DNA of 64,000 bases from Aurantiochytrium sp. KH105 (Eukaryota; Sar; Bigyra; Thraustochytrida; Thraustochytriidae): positions 62,001 to 126,000 of the forward strand of contig BGKB01000002.1 of assembly GCA_003116975.1 (NCBI GenBank), read 5' to 3'. Positions 48,201 to 57,546 of this stretch are shown here, piece by piece. A program made the position numbers and the translations under genes. The stretch's first letter is position 1; each line of letters starts with the position of its first letter. The notes beneath the pieces are model-generated. The model made no database searches. It was not told the DNA's origin and saw only the letters and a list, made by a program, of their open reading frames with translations.

Positions 48201-48503
48201 AAAGCTCGAGCCCAGCGGCGTGGGGGAGAGCGACACTGAGTGCGCCTCTTCCCACGAATCTTGGCCTCCCGCGGCGTGCGATGGATGGTACGGCGTACCG
48301 GCCATGGGCGACGCGGCTGGGGCACCAACCACTTCCTTGTGCTCGTGGCTCGTGGACGAGGCGGGTGCGCTCGCAGCGCGCGCACCATCAGCCGCCGTGC
48401 CCGTCATCATGGTCGCGAGCAATACCACCAGGGCTGCCGTGGTCGCCCAGGTCCTTTTCGAGGGCGACCGCGTTCTCTTCTTGTTGTTGTTGGATACCGC
48501 CAT
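45246..48503 (-). CDS. Membrane receptor with discoidin-like and EGF ectodomain, CHAT protease and NB-ARC ATPase
   Basis: 1085 residues from ATG 48503 (gcaagATGG); an ATG at 48542 would add 13. Order: signal sequence (W-A-T-T-A-A-L-V-V-L-L-A-T-M-M), a discoidin/F5-8C-like galactose-binding fold (about 95-255, with Y-I-I-M-D-L-E-K-L-Y-Y-V-D-H-I), a six-cysteine EGF-like module (about 265-297), and one membrane helix (about 300-323) followed by R-R-R-R. Then a Ser/Gln-rich cytosolic linker, a CHAT caspase-like protease with dyad H552 (LHFSGHC) and C599 (VLNACNS), and an NB-ARC/STAND ATPase with Walker A E-G-A-G-K-T (K747), Walker B L-I-V-L-D-D (D956, D957), R-I-L-V-T-S-E-N and G-N-P-R-E-I. Walker A and B are about 210 residues apart because of an acidic insertion. 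No C-terminal LRR, WD or TPR repeats. An extracellularly triggered protease switch is inferred. Confidence 0.87.
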   Translation of the reverse strand: MAVSNNNKKRTRSPSKRTWATTAALVVLLATMMTGTAADGARAASAPASSTSHEHKEVVGAPAASPMAGTPYHPSHAAGGQDSWEEAHSVSLSPTPLGSSFARASNIVYETDDGRDDPAEFLPNVVMNKTCLQSSSSSSAGTFCRLTEDQQVIATASEDSPYIIMDLEKLYYVDHISFGVNVDHVSEQNKLLVWCTKELKVEPIADVSGLPFSWQKVVLQNSQSLSMHVHSPCSYLRIQRLSFGQLKVQDLRVFGAEIKNPESMGCMAGHSGALCSGHGTCADSQCLCDFGYGGAACESFLLSKVIFSSIQATALVAVFVYMTVYYRRRRSSSSNASGSRVTPPGAGDLSVFGAEQDLDEADVSTCMVSKVGVLTKRSISAESMSASRTPAGNSFRLNESLHAPIRPAHPIRSVSGSSFASSTDQGCTSSLLPSLAPVSGSGPSVADFQQPQQQLQQEGVLHLLFASPLIMTGKEGSSNAENTVNGRHFRPVQGLDIKREYAMLRRSLRAAALSSNGNARSEVPVTVSCATVESFHSLMTLGNARCLHFSGHCTKNFIAFEDAAGQLHSVSMETLRGLLRSTVTRQSFKTLRLVVLNACNSDAAAREFVLAGVEHVIAYRKRVRDQVAAVFTRSFYLALACGRTVRDAFESAREAVQSSPSFAEEDMDAFVLLPENSSHREVIWKPSVQERKQVSRSWPLSDTMCALPPLCEEFLGRHAAMWTVLRHLTQDRRRLVAVHSEAEGAGKTQLALAVAHHLHQRRSATVMRDGIFYVKGVHHRTQGASDSSEAQITEMASLVDELWDAMYPLLSAETPAEQTMQRSMSSSQPSIAPLDADLEFFGFEETDSDLDAMEFSPHFYADRRAVSRATIEATEPLLSADLDLLSDEEESESFKEDAKDKYKKEEEATGRAGDATSSQRQKRLALNVLRRRAVAKVDLLARALAQHSARCLIVLDDFRESPLTMSVLHSILDQTSGVRILVTSENPLHLGHTLNVNVVNYQLQPMHAGDAALLFVRHLKRRIIVRSNEDPDVVQREATLQEVAQHAVVNSCEGNPREIIHLASDLSSNLVGPDLDLDASLAASL

Positions 48504-48807
48504 CTTGCAGGCTCTTCTTGATCCTGATCGCGACGTCGTCATTCTTCTCGCCCGTCGCAATCTCGTCGTGCTCCCTTTCCAGCAGGGAAAGAAGGAGGTG
48601 ACCAGGCCTCGGGCAGATGCCGCCTCGCAGCGCGCGATCGGCGCCACGGGGGTCGGGAGCAAGGCCGCCGCCGGGCCGCCCGCGCCCTGCGCTCGCCCGC
48701 GTGCCTCTCCCTTCCGCGTGCGCGCCCTCGTGCCCGCGCAGGAGCGCGTCCGCGCGCGCGTCCGCGTGGCGCGGCTCGTGTACAGTCCTCCTTCTTCTCA
48801 GAAGATT

Positions 48808-49821
48808 TCAAAACGGCCTCTCTCCCGATCCGCGCGTGATCTTCTCCCGCGCGCTTTTCCGCGCGCGCGCGCTCTCTCTCTCCGCACCTCCGCGGCGTGC
48901 GTCCGCGTCCGCGTGCGCGTCCGCGTCGCGTGCGCGTCCGCGTCTGCGTCTCCGTCGCGGGCGCGAGAGTTGTGTCGTGTCGTGTTGTGATCGCGGTCTG
49001 TCTCGTCTCGTCTCTCTGTCACGCCAACGACCCGCGGTTGGAACGCTTCCGGAACACCACAGAACGTTCTCTTTGCGTTCTCCTGTTCCAGGCTGCGCGG
49101 CGAGACCTCGGGCTCCGCGAGACTCCGCGCGTTGCGAGTTTGCTGATCCCTGCCGCGCGCCGCGGGGCCGGTGGGCCCGCCTGCCTGCCTCGGCCGGGCC
49201 GGCGGGGGAACCCCCGACGCGCCGGGAAGCGGCGAGACCCGGCTGGCTGGGTTCGGAGAGAAAGTCGCCGTCGGCGCGCGGAGGCGGAGGGCGCCAGGCA
49301 GCCAGCCAGGTAGATGTGATGCTGCGAGTGCCCCCGTCACTGTGGCTAGACAGGTTGTCAGCAGCGACGGACGGCCTCGAATTGCGTTGCCTCGCACCGT
49401 GTGGGGGCGACTGTGGAGCCGCCGCGCGTCGGCTTTGCGGCGGAGGCGCGGCGCCAGGGCCCGGGGCATCAGGAGATCGTGCTGTGCGCGAGGATCGGCG
49501 GCGGCTCCATCCGGGGGAGGATCGCCAGCGATGGAGTGAAGGGACGCACGACGCAGGGCGAGCGAGGCCGAGGTGCGGTTTGGGGGCTGGCGCCGCCTCG
49601 CTCCCGGCGGCTTCGCAGTCGCCCTTGCGAGATGAGATGGAATGGGGTGGGGTGAGATGGGATCGAGATGATCTCGTTGCGATGAGCTTGTCAAGACGAC
49701 GAGAGACGATGACCATGTTCGAGTCGCCTGTTGAGGCGTCCATGCCTGCATGCAGGCAGTGCATCGCGGCCAGGGCAAAAGCAAGAAAGAGCAAGTAGAT
49801 GCTTGGGCGGTGGCTGGCCAT
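48808..49821 (-). CDS. Candidate secreted protein (weak)
   Basis: ATG at 49821 lies in a strong context (accaccATGG) and begins M-A-S-H-R-P-S-I-Y-L-L-F-L-A-F-A-L-A-A, a good signal peptide with cleavage possible near L-H-A-G. After about 50 residues the 337-codon frame becomes Arg/Pro/Ser low complexity and overlaps the leader of the receptor gene. The start may therefore be real while the downstream part is spliced or non-coding. No homology is recognised. Confidence 0.25.
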   Translation of the reverse strand: MASHRPSIYLLFLAFALAAMHCLHAGMDASTGDSNMVIVSRRLDKLIATRSSRSHLTPPHSISSRKGDCEAAGSEAAPAPKPHLGLARPASCVPSLHRWRSSPGWSRRRSSRTARSPDAPGPGAAPPPQSRRAAAPQSPPHGARQRNSRPSVAADNLSSHSDGGTRSITSTWLAAWRPPPPRADGDFLSEPSQPGLAASRRVGGSPAGPAEAGRRAHRPRGARQGSANSQRAESRGARGLAAQPGTGERKENVLWCSGSVPTAGRWRDRETRRDRPRSQHDTTQLSRPRRRRRRGRARDADAHADADARRGGAERESARARKSAREKITRGSGERPF

Positions 49822-50719
49822 GGTGGTTGGCAAGCAAGGAGGCGCAGCGGATGGCGAGGGCCGCTGCAAGCCACAGCCAGCGCAGCTGCAGCGGGCTGCG
49901 AGGCGCACTCGCACTGTTGTTGCTCTCACTCGCCCGCGCGGGTCCTGGCTGCTCGTGGTCGCTGGTTCGCTTCAGTCTCGCCGCTTGTCACCGTGCTGTG
50001 CAAGAACCAAGCCGTCGCAGCGGGTAACAGTGGCGGTGTAGGGGTACGACTGCGGCGTATTCGCAGACGGAAGGAGAAATTTGATACGACTACATTCCCT
50101 TCAGCTACACAGCGGTGGAGGCGGTGAAGAAATCATCTCGCGGCGTCTCCACACCGAGCTGTCACGCCCCGACCGACTCTGGCAGAGGCCGACTGTAAAT
50201 ATGGGGAAGAATCGGAGGCGCCGTAGGAAAGTGCAGCGCGAAGCAGAATGGTTTCCGCGCCAAGGATTGTAGCCTCAACACAGAAAGCCGACGGACGCCT
50301 ACGTGTGGTGACTGTGGCGCGGGGCGAGAAGAGCGCACTATGGCACAGCACAGCACGGCGCGTCGCCGCTTTCGTCGTTGATCGCTATACCTCGCTGGCA
50401 AGGTCGGTAGGTTGATTGCCTGCTTGTTAGATCGGCTGCTTGGCTGCTTGGCTGCCGGGTCGGCCAGACCACATTAGAGTGAGGCTGTCAGCCTGGTCTC
50501 TGTTGGTTGATCAGGCGGTCGATCGTTGCTGGCTGTCGGTTGGTCCAAGTCGTCTGGCTGTCTGGCTGTCTGCCTGTTATACCTGCAGCTGCTGCATCTG
50601 TGCTGGCAAACCGATCGCGCGCTCGCCGCCGTTGGGCAGGGTCTCGCGAGTCGCAGCAAGTCGATCGATTGGCCGATCGGACCGCCACTCCGCCACTCTT
50701 TCAATCCCATCCATTGACC

Positions 50720-51190
50720 ATGGCAAGGCAAGCAATCTATCTCCTTGCCCTGGCGGCTGCGATTCCCGTGCACGTGGTCCCGCGCTCGCTTGCCCCGACG
50801 CGCCTCGGAGGCCCGGTTGCAGCACAGCCAGACAAGATATGGGAGAGTGCCGTGGGGCACTCCGCTCCCACAGTCGCCGACACCGCTCCCCGCCACAGTG
50901 TGTGGGGCAGATACCGCGACCGCTCCTTACTCGGCGACCACGTGCAGGCGCTAGTAGCCGCCTTTACACAGCTCCCCACAGCCTCCCACCGACTTCTCGC
51001 GCATCGTGGAGCGGCCCCTCACCGTCAACCCCGCGCTCCCCAGCCGGTGCAGTGCAGGTGGCCGCCGCCTGTGAGATCGGTCGACGGATACCTACGACCT
51101 CGACTCGCCCTTGGCTCGCCGACCAGCCAATCTTCGCTCCGCGGGCCGGACGCGCGATGCGATGCGGCCACGGCGACGACGGCTTGTTGA
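50720..51190 (+). CDS. Candidate short secreted protein (weak)
   Basis: 156 codons, ATG 50720 in context tgaccATGG. N-terminus M-A-R-Q-A-I-Y-L-L-A-L-A-A-A-I-P-V-H-V-V resembles a signal peptide. The rest is Pro/Arg/Ser-rich with no recognised domain. May be chance. Confidence 0.2.
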   Translation: MARQAIYLLALAAAIPVHVVPRSLAPTRLGGPVAAQPDKIWESAVGHSAPTVADTAPRHSVWGRYRDRSLLGDHVQALVAAFTQLPTASHRLLAHRGAAPHRQPRAPQPVQCRWPPPVRSVDGYLRPRLALGSPTSQSSLRGPDARCDAATATTAC

Positions 51191-51385
51191 AAGATCCATC
51201 GATTCATCGTCCATCGACCACGGCGATTGATCATTCGATCGGCCAAACGCCCGCGCGATGCGGCCCGCCCGTGCAGCTGCAGTTGCTGCCGCTACAGCTG
51301 CCAGGTCGAATTTTTGCGGCCAGCCAGATAAGTTGACATCGCAATCACACCCAGACCAAAGGCAAGCAACCACGTGGCCAGTCAG

Positions 51386-51415
51386 GCGACGCGACGCGAC
51401 GCGACGCGACGCGAC
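51386..51415. repeat. (GCGAC)6 pentanucleotide repeat
   Basis: Six perfect GCGAC units. Confidence 0.95.
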
Positions 51416-53601
51416 CCGGCGACGGACTGGGCTGCGGGCGCGGCCCCACGACGCAGTCGACACGCCGCGACAAGAACGGGCGAGATCCATCCCGACCCCG
51501 TCGCAGTCGCGGGCAGTCGCAGGGAGAAAGGGGTGGGTCCCCACGCGCATGATCGTTGCTCGTGTGTGCGCCCGGTGCTTCGTTGGTGTGCGCGTGGCGG
51601 AGAGAATTTTGCTCAGCTTCCAGATTGACCGAGACCGGCCGGGACGGATAGCGGTGCCGGGATGACGACAGTTTTTGCATTTCTGACGGACGGATCTGCG
51701 GACGTGAGGACGTGCGGACGGATACCTCTGGCAGCGGCCAGTGAAAACCGGCTTGGTTTTGGTATGGACGGGTGGCCATGAGGTGTAAGAATAATGCCGA
51801 ACCTGACTCCGACTTTCGGCCAAATCGAGTTGTATTCTGCCTCACACCTGACTTCTCGCGCGTGAGCTTCTACCAAAGTCTGTCTCACACCTCGCGACGC
51901 GTCCTCAAGCTTTTGTCAAATGGTACATCTCACTTCTTGCGCACCGTCCTCGTGCTGGACCCTATTTCACAAACTCCCGACATCCTCTGCGGCTGATCTT
52001 TTCCCCGACCAGTCTGCCTTGACAAAAGCCTTTCTTTTAGTTTGTTGGTAGGTACGAGCCAAACGTTGGTGGTGGACAAGGCCGAGCTTGCCCCAGACTT
52101 TTGGCCAGCCAGAACAAACCGTGGGAGCCCCTATCCTACAAGGCTACGCGCTCGGAAAACTCGGAAATCCGTCCTCGTACTGGACACATGCCCCAACATT
52201 CCCAAATTCTGTCGACACGTCCCCAAAGAAATTCGCGTTTTATTTTTTTTTGCCGTCCCTGTGCTTGTGAGCGCCGGCCAAGCGAGTCCAAAGCTGATCA
52301 GGCCCTCAGCGCAAACTGCGTGAAACCCTCTGTAACATCTTGCAGAGCGTCCCCGTGCTGGACAAAGTTTCCGATGATCTCCAGCTACTCCACAGCAAGT
52401 CCGTGCGAACCCTCGATTGCCTTGGTATCTTAGCATACATTTCCTCGTGCTTGCTGCCAGCTAGATGAAGCGATGGGCAGTGGACCACTAGCTAAAATCG
52501 TCTGCCCAAATCCATTCACCAAATCTTTTCTTGTTCTGAGGCCAGCTGCCACGGATGCAGCAATTTCTTTTTGCCGCGAGAAAAGAATCCAAGGAATTGC
52601 AGCTCGCCTCATGTATCGACAGGTATCTCCAAATGTAAACAGCTTCAGTTCTCGCTTTGCTCGTTGCTATGAGCCAAAAGCAAACTACTGCGTCCTTCAG
52701 CTTGATTTCATCGTGACGCAAATGGCTTTTTGAACAACCGGATGAGACGTCAAATGAAGGACGAGAAACAAGTCCAATCCTCTTGACCTCATAGAAGTTT
52801 ATCTCGTCAAAAGAACTCCTTGATGGAACAACAACTACACTCGTTCTGATGTAACGAAAAAGAGCACAATGTCCTTTTTCGTTGTCATACTACTGTAGCA
52901 TTATGCCATGATCCTTGCTTCCTCGTCATGGCTAGTTGTTTCGACATCAACTTCAACGTTTGCAGATCCTGACATTTGCCACCATTGCCATCGCAAACTA
53001 CAAGATCGAAAAGGATTGCACAATGCATCATCATTGTTGAAGACGGCTTTTCTACAACAGAGCTCTAGGCCTAGCACAACAGGTATACAAGCTTCTCTTG
53101 CAATCATTGTGCTGCTCCAGCGTTGCTTACACAAGATGCGACGCGCTAAGCACAATCACGAAAAACGTTCTCACGCTCGTTTTTGACCCGTGTCACTGGA
53201 CTTTCCTGGCAGCCTGCTGCTGCTTGCCTAGCCTTCCCTCTTACAAGTGGAGAATGCGCGAGAGTCTTGTTGATTTCGCCCACCCACGTCAAGGACATCA
53301 TAAGCTGTGCGCGTGCATTCCCGCCCTCCCTCCCTCGCTCATCGACGCACCCATTCATGTGCAAGACGTACGTGCGTCGAACTGGACTGTGCCAGCTTCC
53401 ACTATTACTACACCTGACAGGTCGCCGAGCGCCACCTGTGCAAAGCACAGAGCAAAGCAAATCCTGGACACGCGGAGCGGAGCCGACGCGGCAAGAGAGT
53501 TGACGGTCGATCGGCTGGCGCGCGAGAAAGTCTTGCACGAAGTGAGCGAGAGAGCGAGCGAGAGAGCGAGCAGACCAGAAGCGACGCGCGAGACCAGGAC
53601 C

Positions 53602-55296
53602 ATGAGCAGCATGAAGGAAGCGGTGACCAAGCTGGCCGCGGCACACCCGCGCGCGCAGGGCGCCGTGTACCGGTACGGCACCGCAGGCTTTCGCGAGGCG
53701 GCCGAAGTCTTGGATGCCGTCTTTGTGCGCGTAGGCATGCTGTCGTGGGTGCGGGCCCTGAGTACAAGAGCCAATGTAGGACTCATGGTCACCGCCTCGC
53801 ACAACCCGCACCGCGACAATGGCGTCAAGCTTGTGGACCCAGACGGCGGCATGCTCAGCCAAAGCTGGGAATCCTTTGCCACGGATCTCTGCAACGCTCA
53901 GGAGGACAAGGTCGCCGACGTTTTGGAGCGCATCTGCAATGAAATTGGCGTGGATCTCGCTGCAAAGACCCCCAGTGACATTCACGTCTTTGTCGGCTGG
54001 GACACCCGCACGCACAGCCCTCGCCTCGCAGACCTTGCGGCTCAGGGCATCGAAAGCGTCGGCGGCGCTGCGGAGCGCATTGGTGTAGTAACGACCCCAA
54101 TTCTCCATCACTGCGTGCGCTCGAGCAACATGCCCGAGGAGGCCGAACTCGCTTCTGTAGAGGGTTACCGGACCAAGCTCGGCCGCGCATTTGCTACGCT
54201 CGTGCGAACGGCCAAACCCTCCCCCGCTCCCCAACTCGTTGTTGACGCCGCCTTTGGTGTCGGCGGCCCCTGCTTCGAAGCGCTGCTCGCTTCGCTCGAC
54301 AACGAGGTCCGCCCGAAAGCGGAGATCCGCAACGTGCCCACCGGCGAGGCCGCCAAGGCCCAAGAGGAGGCCGACAAGCTCAACAACGGAGTCGGTGCCG
54401 AGCATGTGCAAAAGAAGCTGCTCTTCCCCGAACAAGTGCCCAATCTGCCCGACGAGCGCGGCGTGCGCTGCTGCAGTTTTGATGGCGATGCCGACCGCAT
54501 CGTCTACTATCGCGCCATGGGCGAGTCCGACAGCCTGAACCTCTTTGACGGTGACAAGATTGCCTGCCTCTACACGTACTTTATCAAAATGCAAATGGCA
54601 GCCTTGCCGGACGCACTGACATCTGGCGTCAAGGTGGGCTGCATTCAGACCGCCTATGCCAACGGGGCTTCCACCGAGTACATTACCCAAAAGCTCAAAG
54701 TCGATGCCCCACGCACCAAGACCGGTGTCAAGCATTTGCACCACAAGGCTGTCGAGTACGACGTAGGCGTGTACTTTGAAGCAAATGGTCATGGCACAGT
54801 GTTGTTCGGGCGTGAGTTCATTTCGCGACTGCGCGAGGCCGCACCTGGACTCGAGGACGATGCGACCGCCTCTGCTGCAGTCGAGACGCTTCTCGCCCTC
54901 GAACAACTCATCAACCAGGCGACAGGTGACGCCATGGCCGACCTCTTGGCCGTGGAGGCCATTCTTCGCGCCGACTCCATGTCGCTCGATGATTGGGATG
55001 GATTCTACACGGATCTTCCCTCGCGTCAGCTCAAGTGCCAGGTCGCAGATCGCACAGCCATCAAGACCAGCGACGACGAGTCCCGCGTGCTCGAGCCGGC
55101 ATCCTTGCAAGACGCCATCGACTCGCTTGTGGCCCAGTACAAGTCAGGACGCGCATTTGCGCGCCCTTCTGGCACAGAGGATGCTGTACGTGTCTACGCC
55201 GAGGCAGACACTTCTGCTGCTGCCGACGAGCTCGCGACCAAGGTTTTGCAAGCCGTTTTCGACCACGCTGGCGGTGTGGGCGAGCGCCCCAACTAG
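53602..55296 (+). CDS. PGM3: Phosphoacetylglucosamine mutase (AGM1/PGM3)
   Basis: 564 residues from ATG 53602 (ggaccATGA). The enzyme converts GlcNAc-6-phosphate to GlcNAc-1-phosphate in UDP-GlcNAc synthesis, which feeds glycosylation and cell-wall or scale polysaccharides. All landmarks are present: Y-R-Y-G-T-A-G-F-R, the phosphoserine loop V-T-A-S-H-N-P-H-R-D-N-G near 61-72, metal loop D-G-D-A-D-R at 294-299, sugar-binding E-A-N-G-H-G and C-terminal R-P-S-G-T-E-D. The length is close to the human enzyme (542). The frame is open upstream to 53098, but that part lacks family similarity and is leader. A long antisense frame is a GC3 artefact. Convergent with the LRR gene. Confidence 0.95.
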   Translation: MSSMKEAVTKLAAAHPRAQGAVYRYGTAGFREAAEVLDAVFVRVGMLSWVRALSTRANVGLMVTASHNPHRDNGVKLVDPDGGMLSQSWESFATDLCNAQEDKVADVLERICNEIGVDLAAKTPSDIHVFVGWDTRTHSPRLADLAAQGIESVGGAAERIGVVTTPILHHCVRSSNMPEEAELASVEGYRTKLGRAFATLVRTAKPSPAPQLVVDAAFGVGGPCFEALLASLDNEVRPKAEIRNVPTGEAAKAQEEADKLNNGVGAEHVQKKLLFPEQVPNLPDERGVRCCSFDGDADRIVYYRAMGESDSLNLFDGDKIACLYTYFIKMQMAALPDALTSGVKVGCIQTAYANGASTEYITQKLKVDAPRTKTGVKHLHHKAVEYDVGVYFEANGHGTVLFGREFISRLREAAPGLEDDATASAAVETLLALEQLINQATGDAMADLLAVEAILRADSMSLDDWDGFYTDLPSRQLKCQVADRTAIKTSDDESRVLEPASLQDAIDSLVAQYKSGRAFARPSGTEDAVRVYAEADTSAAADELATKVLQAVFDHAGGVGERPN

Positions 55297-55420
55297 AGTA
55301 GAAATGATAGAATAATACGAAATTGCTACCTCGAAACTCTTCTACAAAAATGCCTGAAAAAGGTTTCGAAAGGGGTGAAAAAATGAATTACAGAGACAAA
55401 CACACAGAGGGAGAGAAAGC

Positions 55421-55600
55421 GGGAACCAAGGCAGGTTGCGTCATTTACGCGAGCATCAAGTCAGGTCGCGACATTTACGCGGAATGCAAGGCAAATTGCG
55501 TCAATTACGCGAGAACCCAGACAGACCGCGTCATTCACGCGAAAACCAAGGCAGACTGCGTCAATTACGCGAAAACCAAGGCAGGTCGCCTCATTTACTT
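55421..55600. repeat. 30-bp minisatellite, six units
   Basis: Six consecutive 30-bp units, each ending [AT][AT]T[TC]ACGC, except the last, which ends ATTTACTT and contains the stop codon of the LRR gene. Units differ at 3-10 positions. On the plus strand they read as a ten-residue repeat (like K-T-K-A-D-C-V-N-Y-A). Confidence 0.95.
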
Positions 55601-56989
55601 TTTCTTCTTTTTGCCCTTCTTGCCCTTTTTCTTCTTCTTGGCCTCAAGACGCAGACGCTCCGCCTCTTCGGCGGCGAGTCGCTCCTCCTCTAAACGACGT
55701 TTCTCTTCCTCAATACGTCGCTGCTCCTCAAGCTTTTTCTCGGCACGCGCCGTAGCTCGCTCAACTTTGCGACGCTCGAGCCAACGTTCTTCTTCTTCGG
55801 CCGCAAGCCGTGCGTCTTCCTCGGCCTTGCGCTCGGCCTCTTCACGGTCTCGTTTTTGCTTTTCTTGAAAAGCCTGCTGGTCAAGCTCGCGTTTTCGAGC
55901 AGCGTTGCGGTCGAGAAGCACGGAGATGCGCACCTCAGTGGCGCTGCTAATCCCGCTGCAGCCGACGCCCAGACTTAGCAAGGTGTTATTCTGTTCGAGG
56001 CCGGATGCAAGAACATTGCCGCCCACCTCGCCAAGACCTGTGCGCCACATGTTGAGCATGAGAAGGGTAATATTGTGCTGCAAGCCTTGTCCAAAGGCAT
56101 CGACACCTTCGAGCTCGTCGCCATTGGGTCCGGTGAGCATGTTGTTCTCCAAAGACATGTGTCGTAGCGTCTTGTTCTGCTCCAGCACGGAAGCCAGCGC
56201 GCGGAGCGCCCTGGGCCCAAGGTTGCACGCCTCAAGCTCCAGGCGCTGAATTCCTGCGTTTGCGCAAAGTGCTTTGGCCAGCAAGACCCCGCTAGCGTCG
56301 CCCACGTCGCTGTGCGATAGATCAAGACTTACAAGCCAATTATCCTTTTGCAAAGGTTTGCACAAGGTCCTGCAAAGAGGTGGCGTAATATCGTGCAGCT
56401 GCGCGTCCCGGGGGCACTTGCGGGCCTCGATGCCCGCAAGCCAGAACGAAACGCGCGGGCTGGCCTCAAGAGCGGTTTGTTCTTCTGCCGCCTCGCGCTC
56501 CATTTTGCGTCGCAACCTTTCCTCCTCGATTTCTTGCTGCTTTTGTAAAATAACGAGAGCTCGCCTCTCTTTCGCGCGCGCAAGCTCCTCGGCGTACTCT
56601 TCATCGTAGAGCGCTTGCAAAGCTTTGACGTCTTCGCCTTGAAATCCCGTCGGCTTTACGTTCCGCAGTTCCAGCTCTTGTGCGACAGCCTTGCTATTTA
56701 ATCTACTTGCATCCTGTGCACGTTCGGGAAGCGTTGCGTCCAACTCGGCAAGGACGTCTGCATCGAGCTCGTTCTTGCTTTCGCCCTCAGCCAGGCCGTC
56801 CGGCTCATGTCTCGTGTCCGTCGTCTTTTCCTCCTTTTCGTCTTTTTCTTCGGGCTGAACGATGCGTCGGCTCGTGCGGTTCGTCGTCAGGCCGCCCGTC
56901 TTCTTCTTGCCATCACGACGCAGGTCGCCCTTTGACCTGGACCCTTCCGAGGCCTCGAGGTGCTTGCTACGCCCCCGCACGGGCGCCAT
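55595..56989 (-). CDS. Leucine-rich repeat and coiled-coil protein
   Basis: 464 residues from ATG 56989 (gcgccATGG reads in reverse as caccATGG-like context). The N-terminus is Lys/Arg/Glu-rich. At about 100-145 a SAP-like helix pair is seen (A-V-A-Q-E-L-E-L-R-N-V-K-P-T-G-F) running into a charged helix. Residues about 220-355 hold four to five ribonuclease-inhibitor-type LRRs (for example L-V-S-L-D-L-S-H-S-D-V-G-D and L-R-H-M-S-L-E-N-N-M-L-T-G). The last 110 residues are a long Glu/Arg/Lys coiled coil ending in a K-rich tail. LRR plus coiled-coil proteins of this shape are often cytoskeletal or flagellar; that is inference. The stop codon lies inside the last unit of the adjacent minisatellite. 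Confidence 0.85.
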   Translation of the reverse strand: MAPVRGRSKHLEASEGSRSKGDLRRDGKKKTGGLTTNRTSRRIVQPEEKDEKEEKTTDTRHEPDGLAEGESKNELDADVLAELDATLPERAQDASRLNSKAVAQELELRNVKPTGFQGEDVKALQALYDEEYAEELARAKERRALVILQKQQEIEEERLRRKMEREAAEEQTALEASPRVSFWLAGIEARKCPRDAQLHDITPPLCRTLCKPLQKDNWLVSLDLSHSDVGDASGVLLAKALCANAGIQRLELEACNLGPRALRALASVLEQNKTLRHMSLENNMLTGPNGDELEGVDAFGQGLQHNITLLMLNMWRTGLGEVGGNVLASGLEQNNTLLSLGVGCSGISSATEVRISVLLDRNAARKRELDQQAFQEKQKRDREEAERKAEEDARLAAEEEERWLERRKVERATARAEKKLEEQRRIEEEKRRLEEERLAAEEAERLRLEAKKKKKGKKGKKKKK

Positions 56990-57546
56990 GGTGCCTCGAA
57001 TGAGCTTGCAGATTTGCGAGATTGCCCGGCCTCCCTGATATTGTCTTCCGCTTCGTTCAACCGTGCATGTGTGTTGTCGAAGCGCCAATCGGCTCGCCAA
57101 CCAGGTCAATTTGCCTTTTTCTCGGCTCACTACTATGCAGACGACCAGCAAGAACGTGCAGCCAGCCGGTTGTCCCGGCCGTGAAGGTTTTTGTATAGTC
57201 TACACGTATGAGAGAAAGACCGGACGAGGACTTGGAGGTGTGTGCGTGTGTGGCGGCGGTGCCTGATTGCTTTGATGCCCAACCTCGGTAATCACGACAA
57301 AAAATAATTGTTCAACGGATAGATTCAAGTTTGGGTTGCGCAGTTTATACCCAAAGAAATCGCGCGGGTGCAATGTCCAGACTTTCGCAATCAGTCTCAA
57401 GGCCAATCATTGTCCCTGGCGGCGCTTTGGGATCGCTATTGATGACGACAACGTGATCGTTGTTCGAAGTCCCAGAATCATCGGATCGAACATAGAGTTT
57501 CATCGGGAAAGGGAGAACGAAAAAAAAGCATAAACAAAATGGCATT
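56990..57546. other. Gap between LRR gene and transporter
   Basis: 557 bp with LRR leader and transporter 3' UTR; a short GTGTGCGTGTGTGG run near 57240. No gene. Confidence 0.5.

Larger units (their letters stand above)
48504..53601. other. Gene-poor 5-kb region
   Basis: Left part (to about 49,300) is GC-rich leader of the receptor gene with GTCCGC/GTGCGC runs near 48895-48955. The middle is GC-rich with a GCGAC run. The right part (51,700-53,150) is clearly AT-richer and has three imperfect copies of a CGTCC[TC]CGT[AG]CTGGAC motif. Two weak signal-peptide frames are listed separately. Otherwise I see nothing. Confidence 0.5.

Noticed and set aside
52908-53186. 92-codon frame with C-H-H-C-H-R-K-L, recalling the start of a CDCA7-type zinc finger
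   Set aside because: Only one CxxC pair is present and no further ligands follow; more likely chance.
53146-55110. 654-codon minus-strand frame antisense to the mutase gene
   Set aside because: It mirrors a strongly GC3-biased real gene; the translation has no recognisable domain and the plus strand encodes a complete enzyme.
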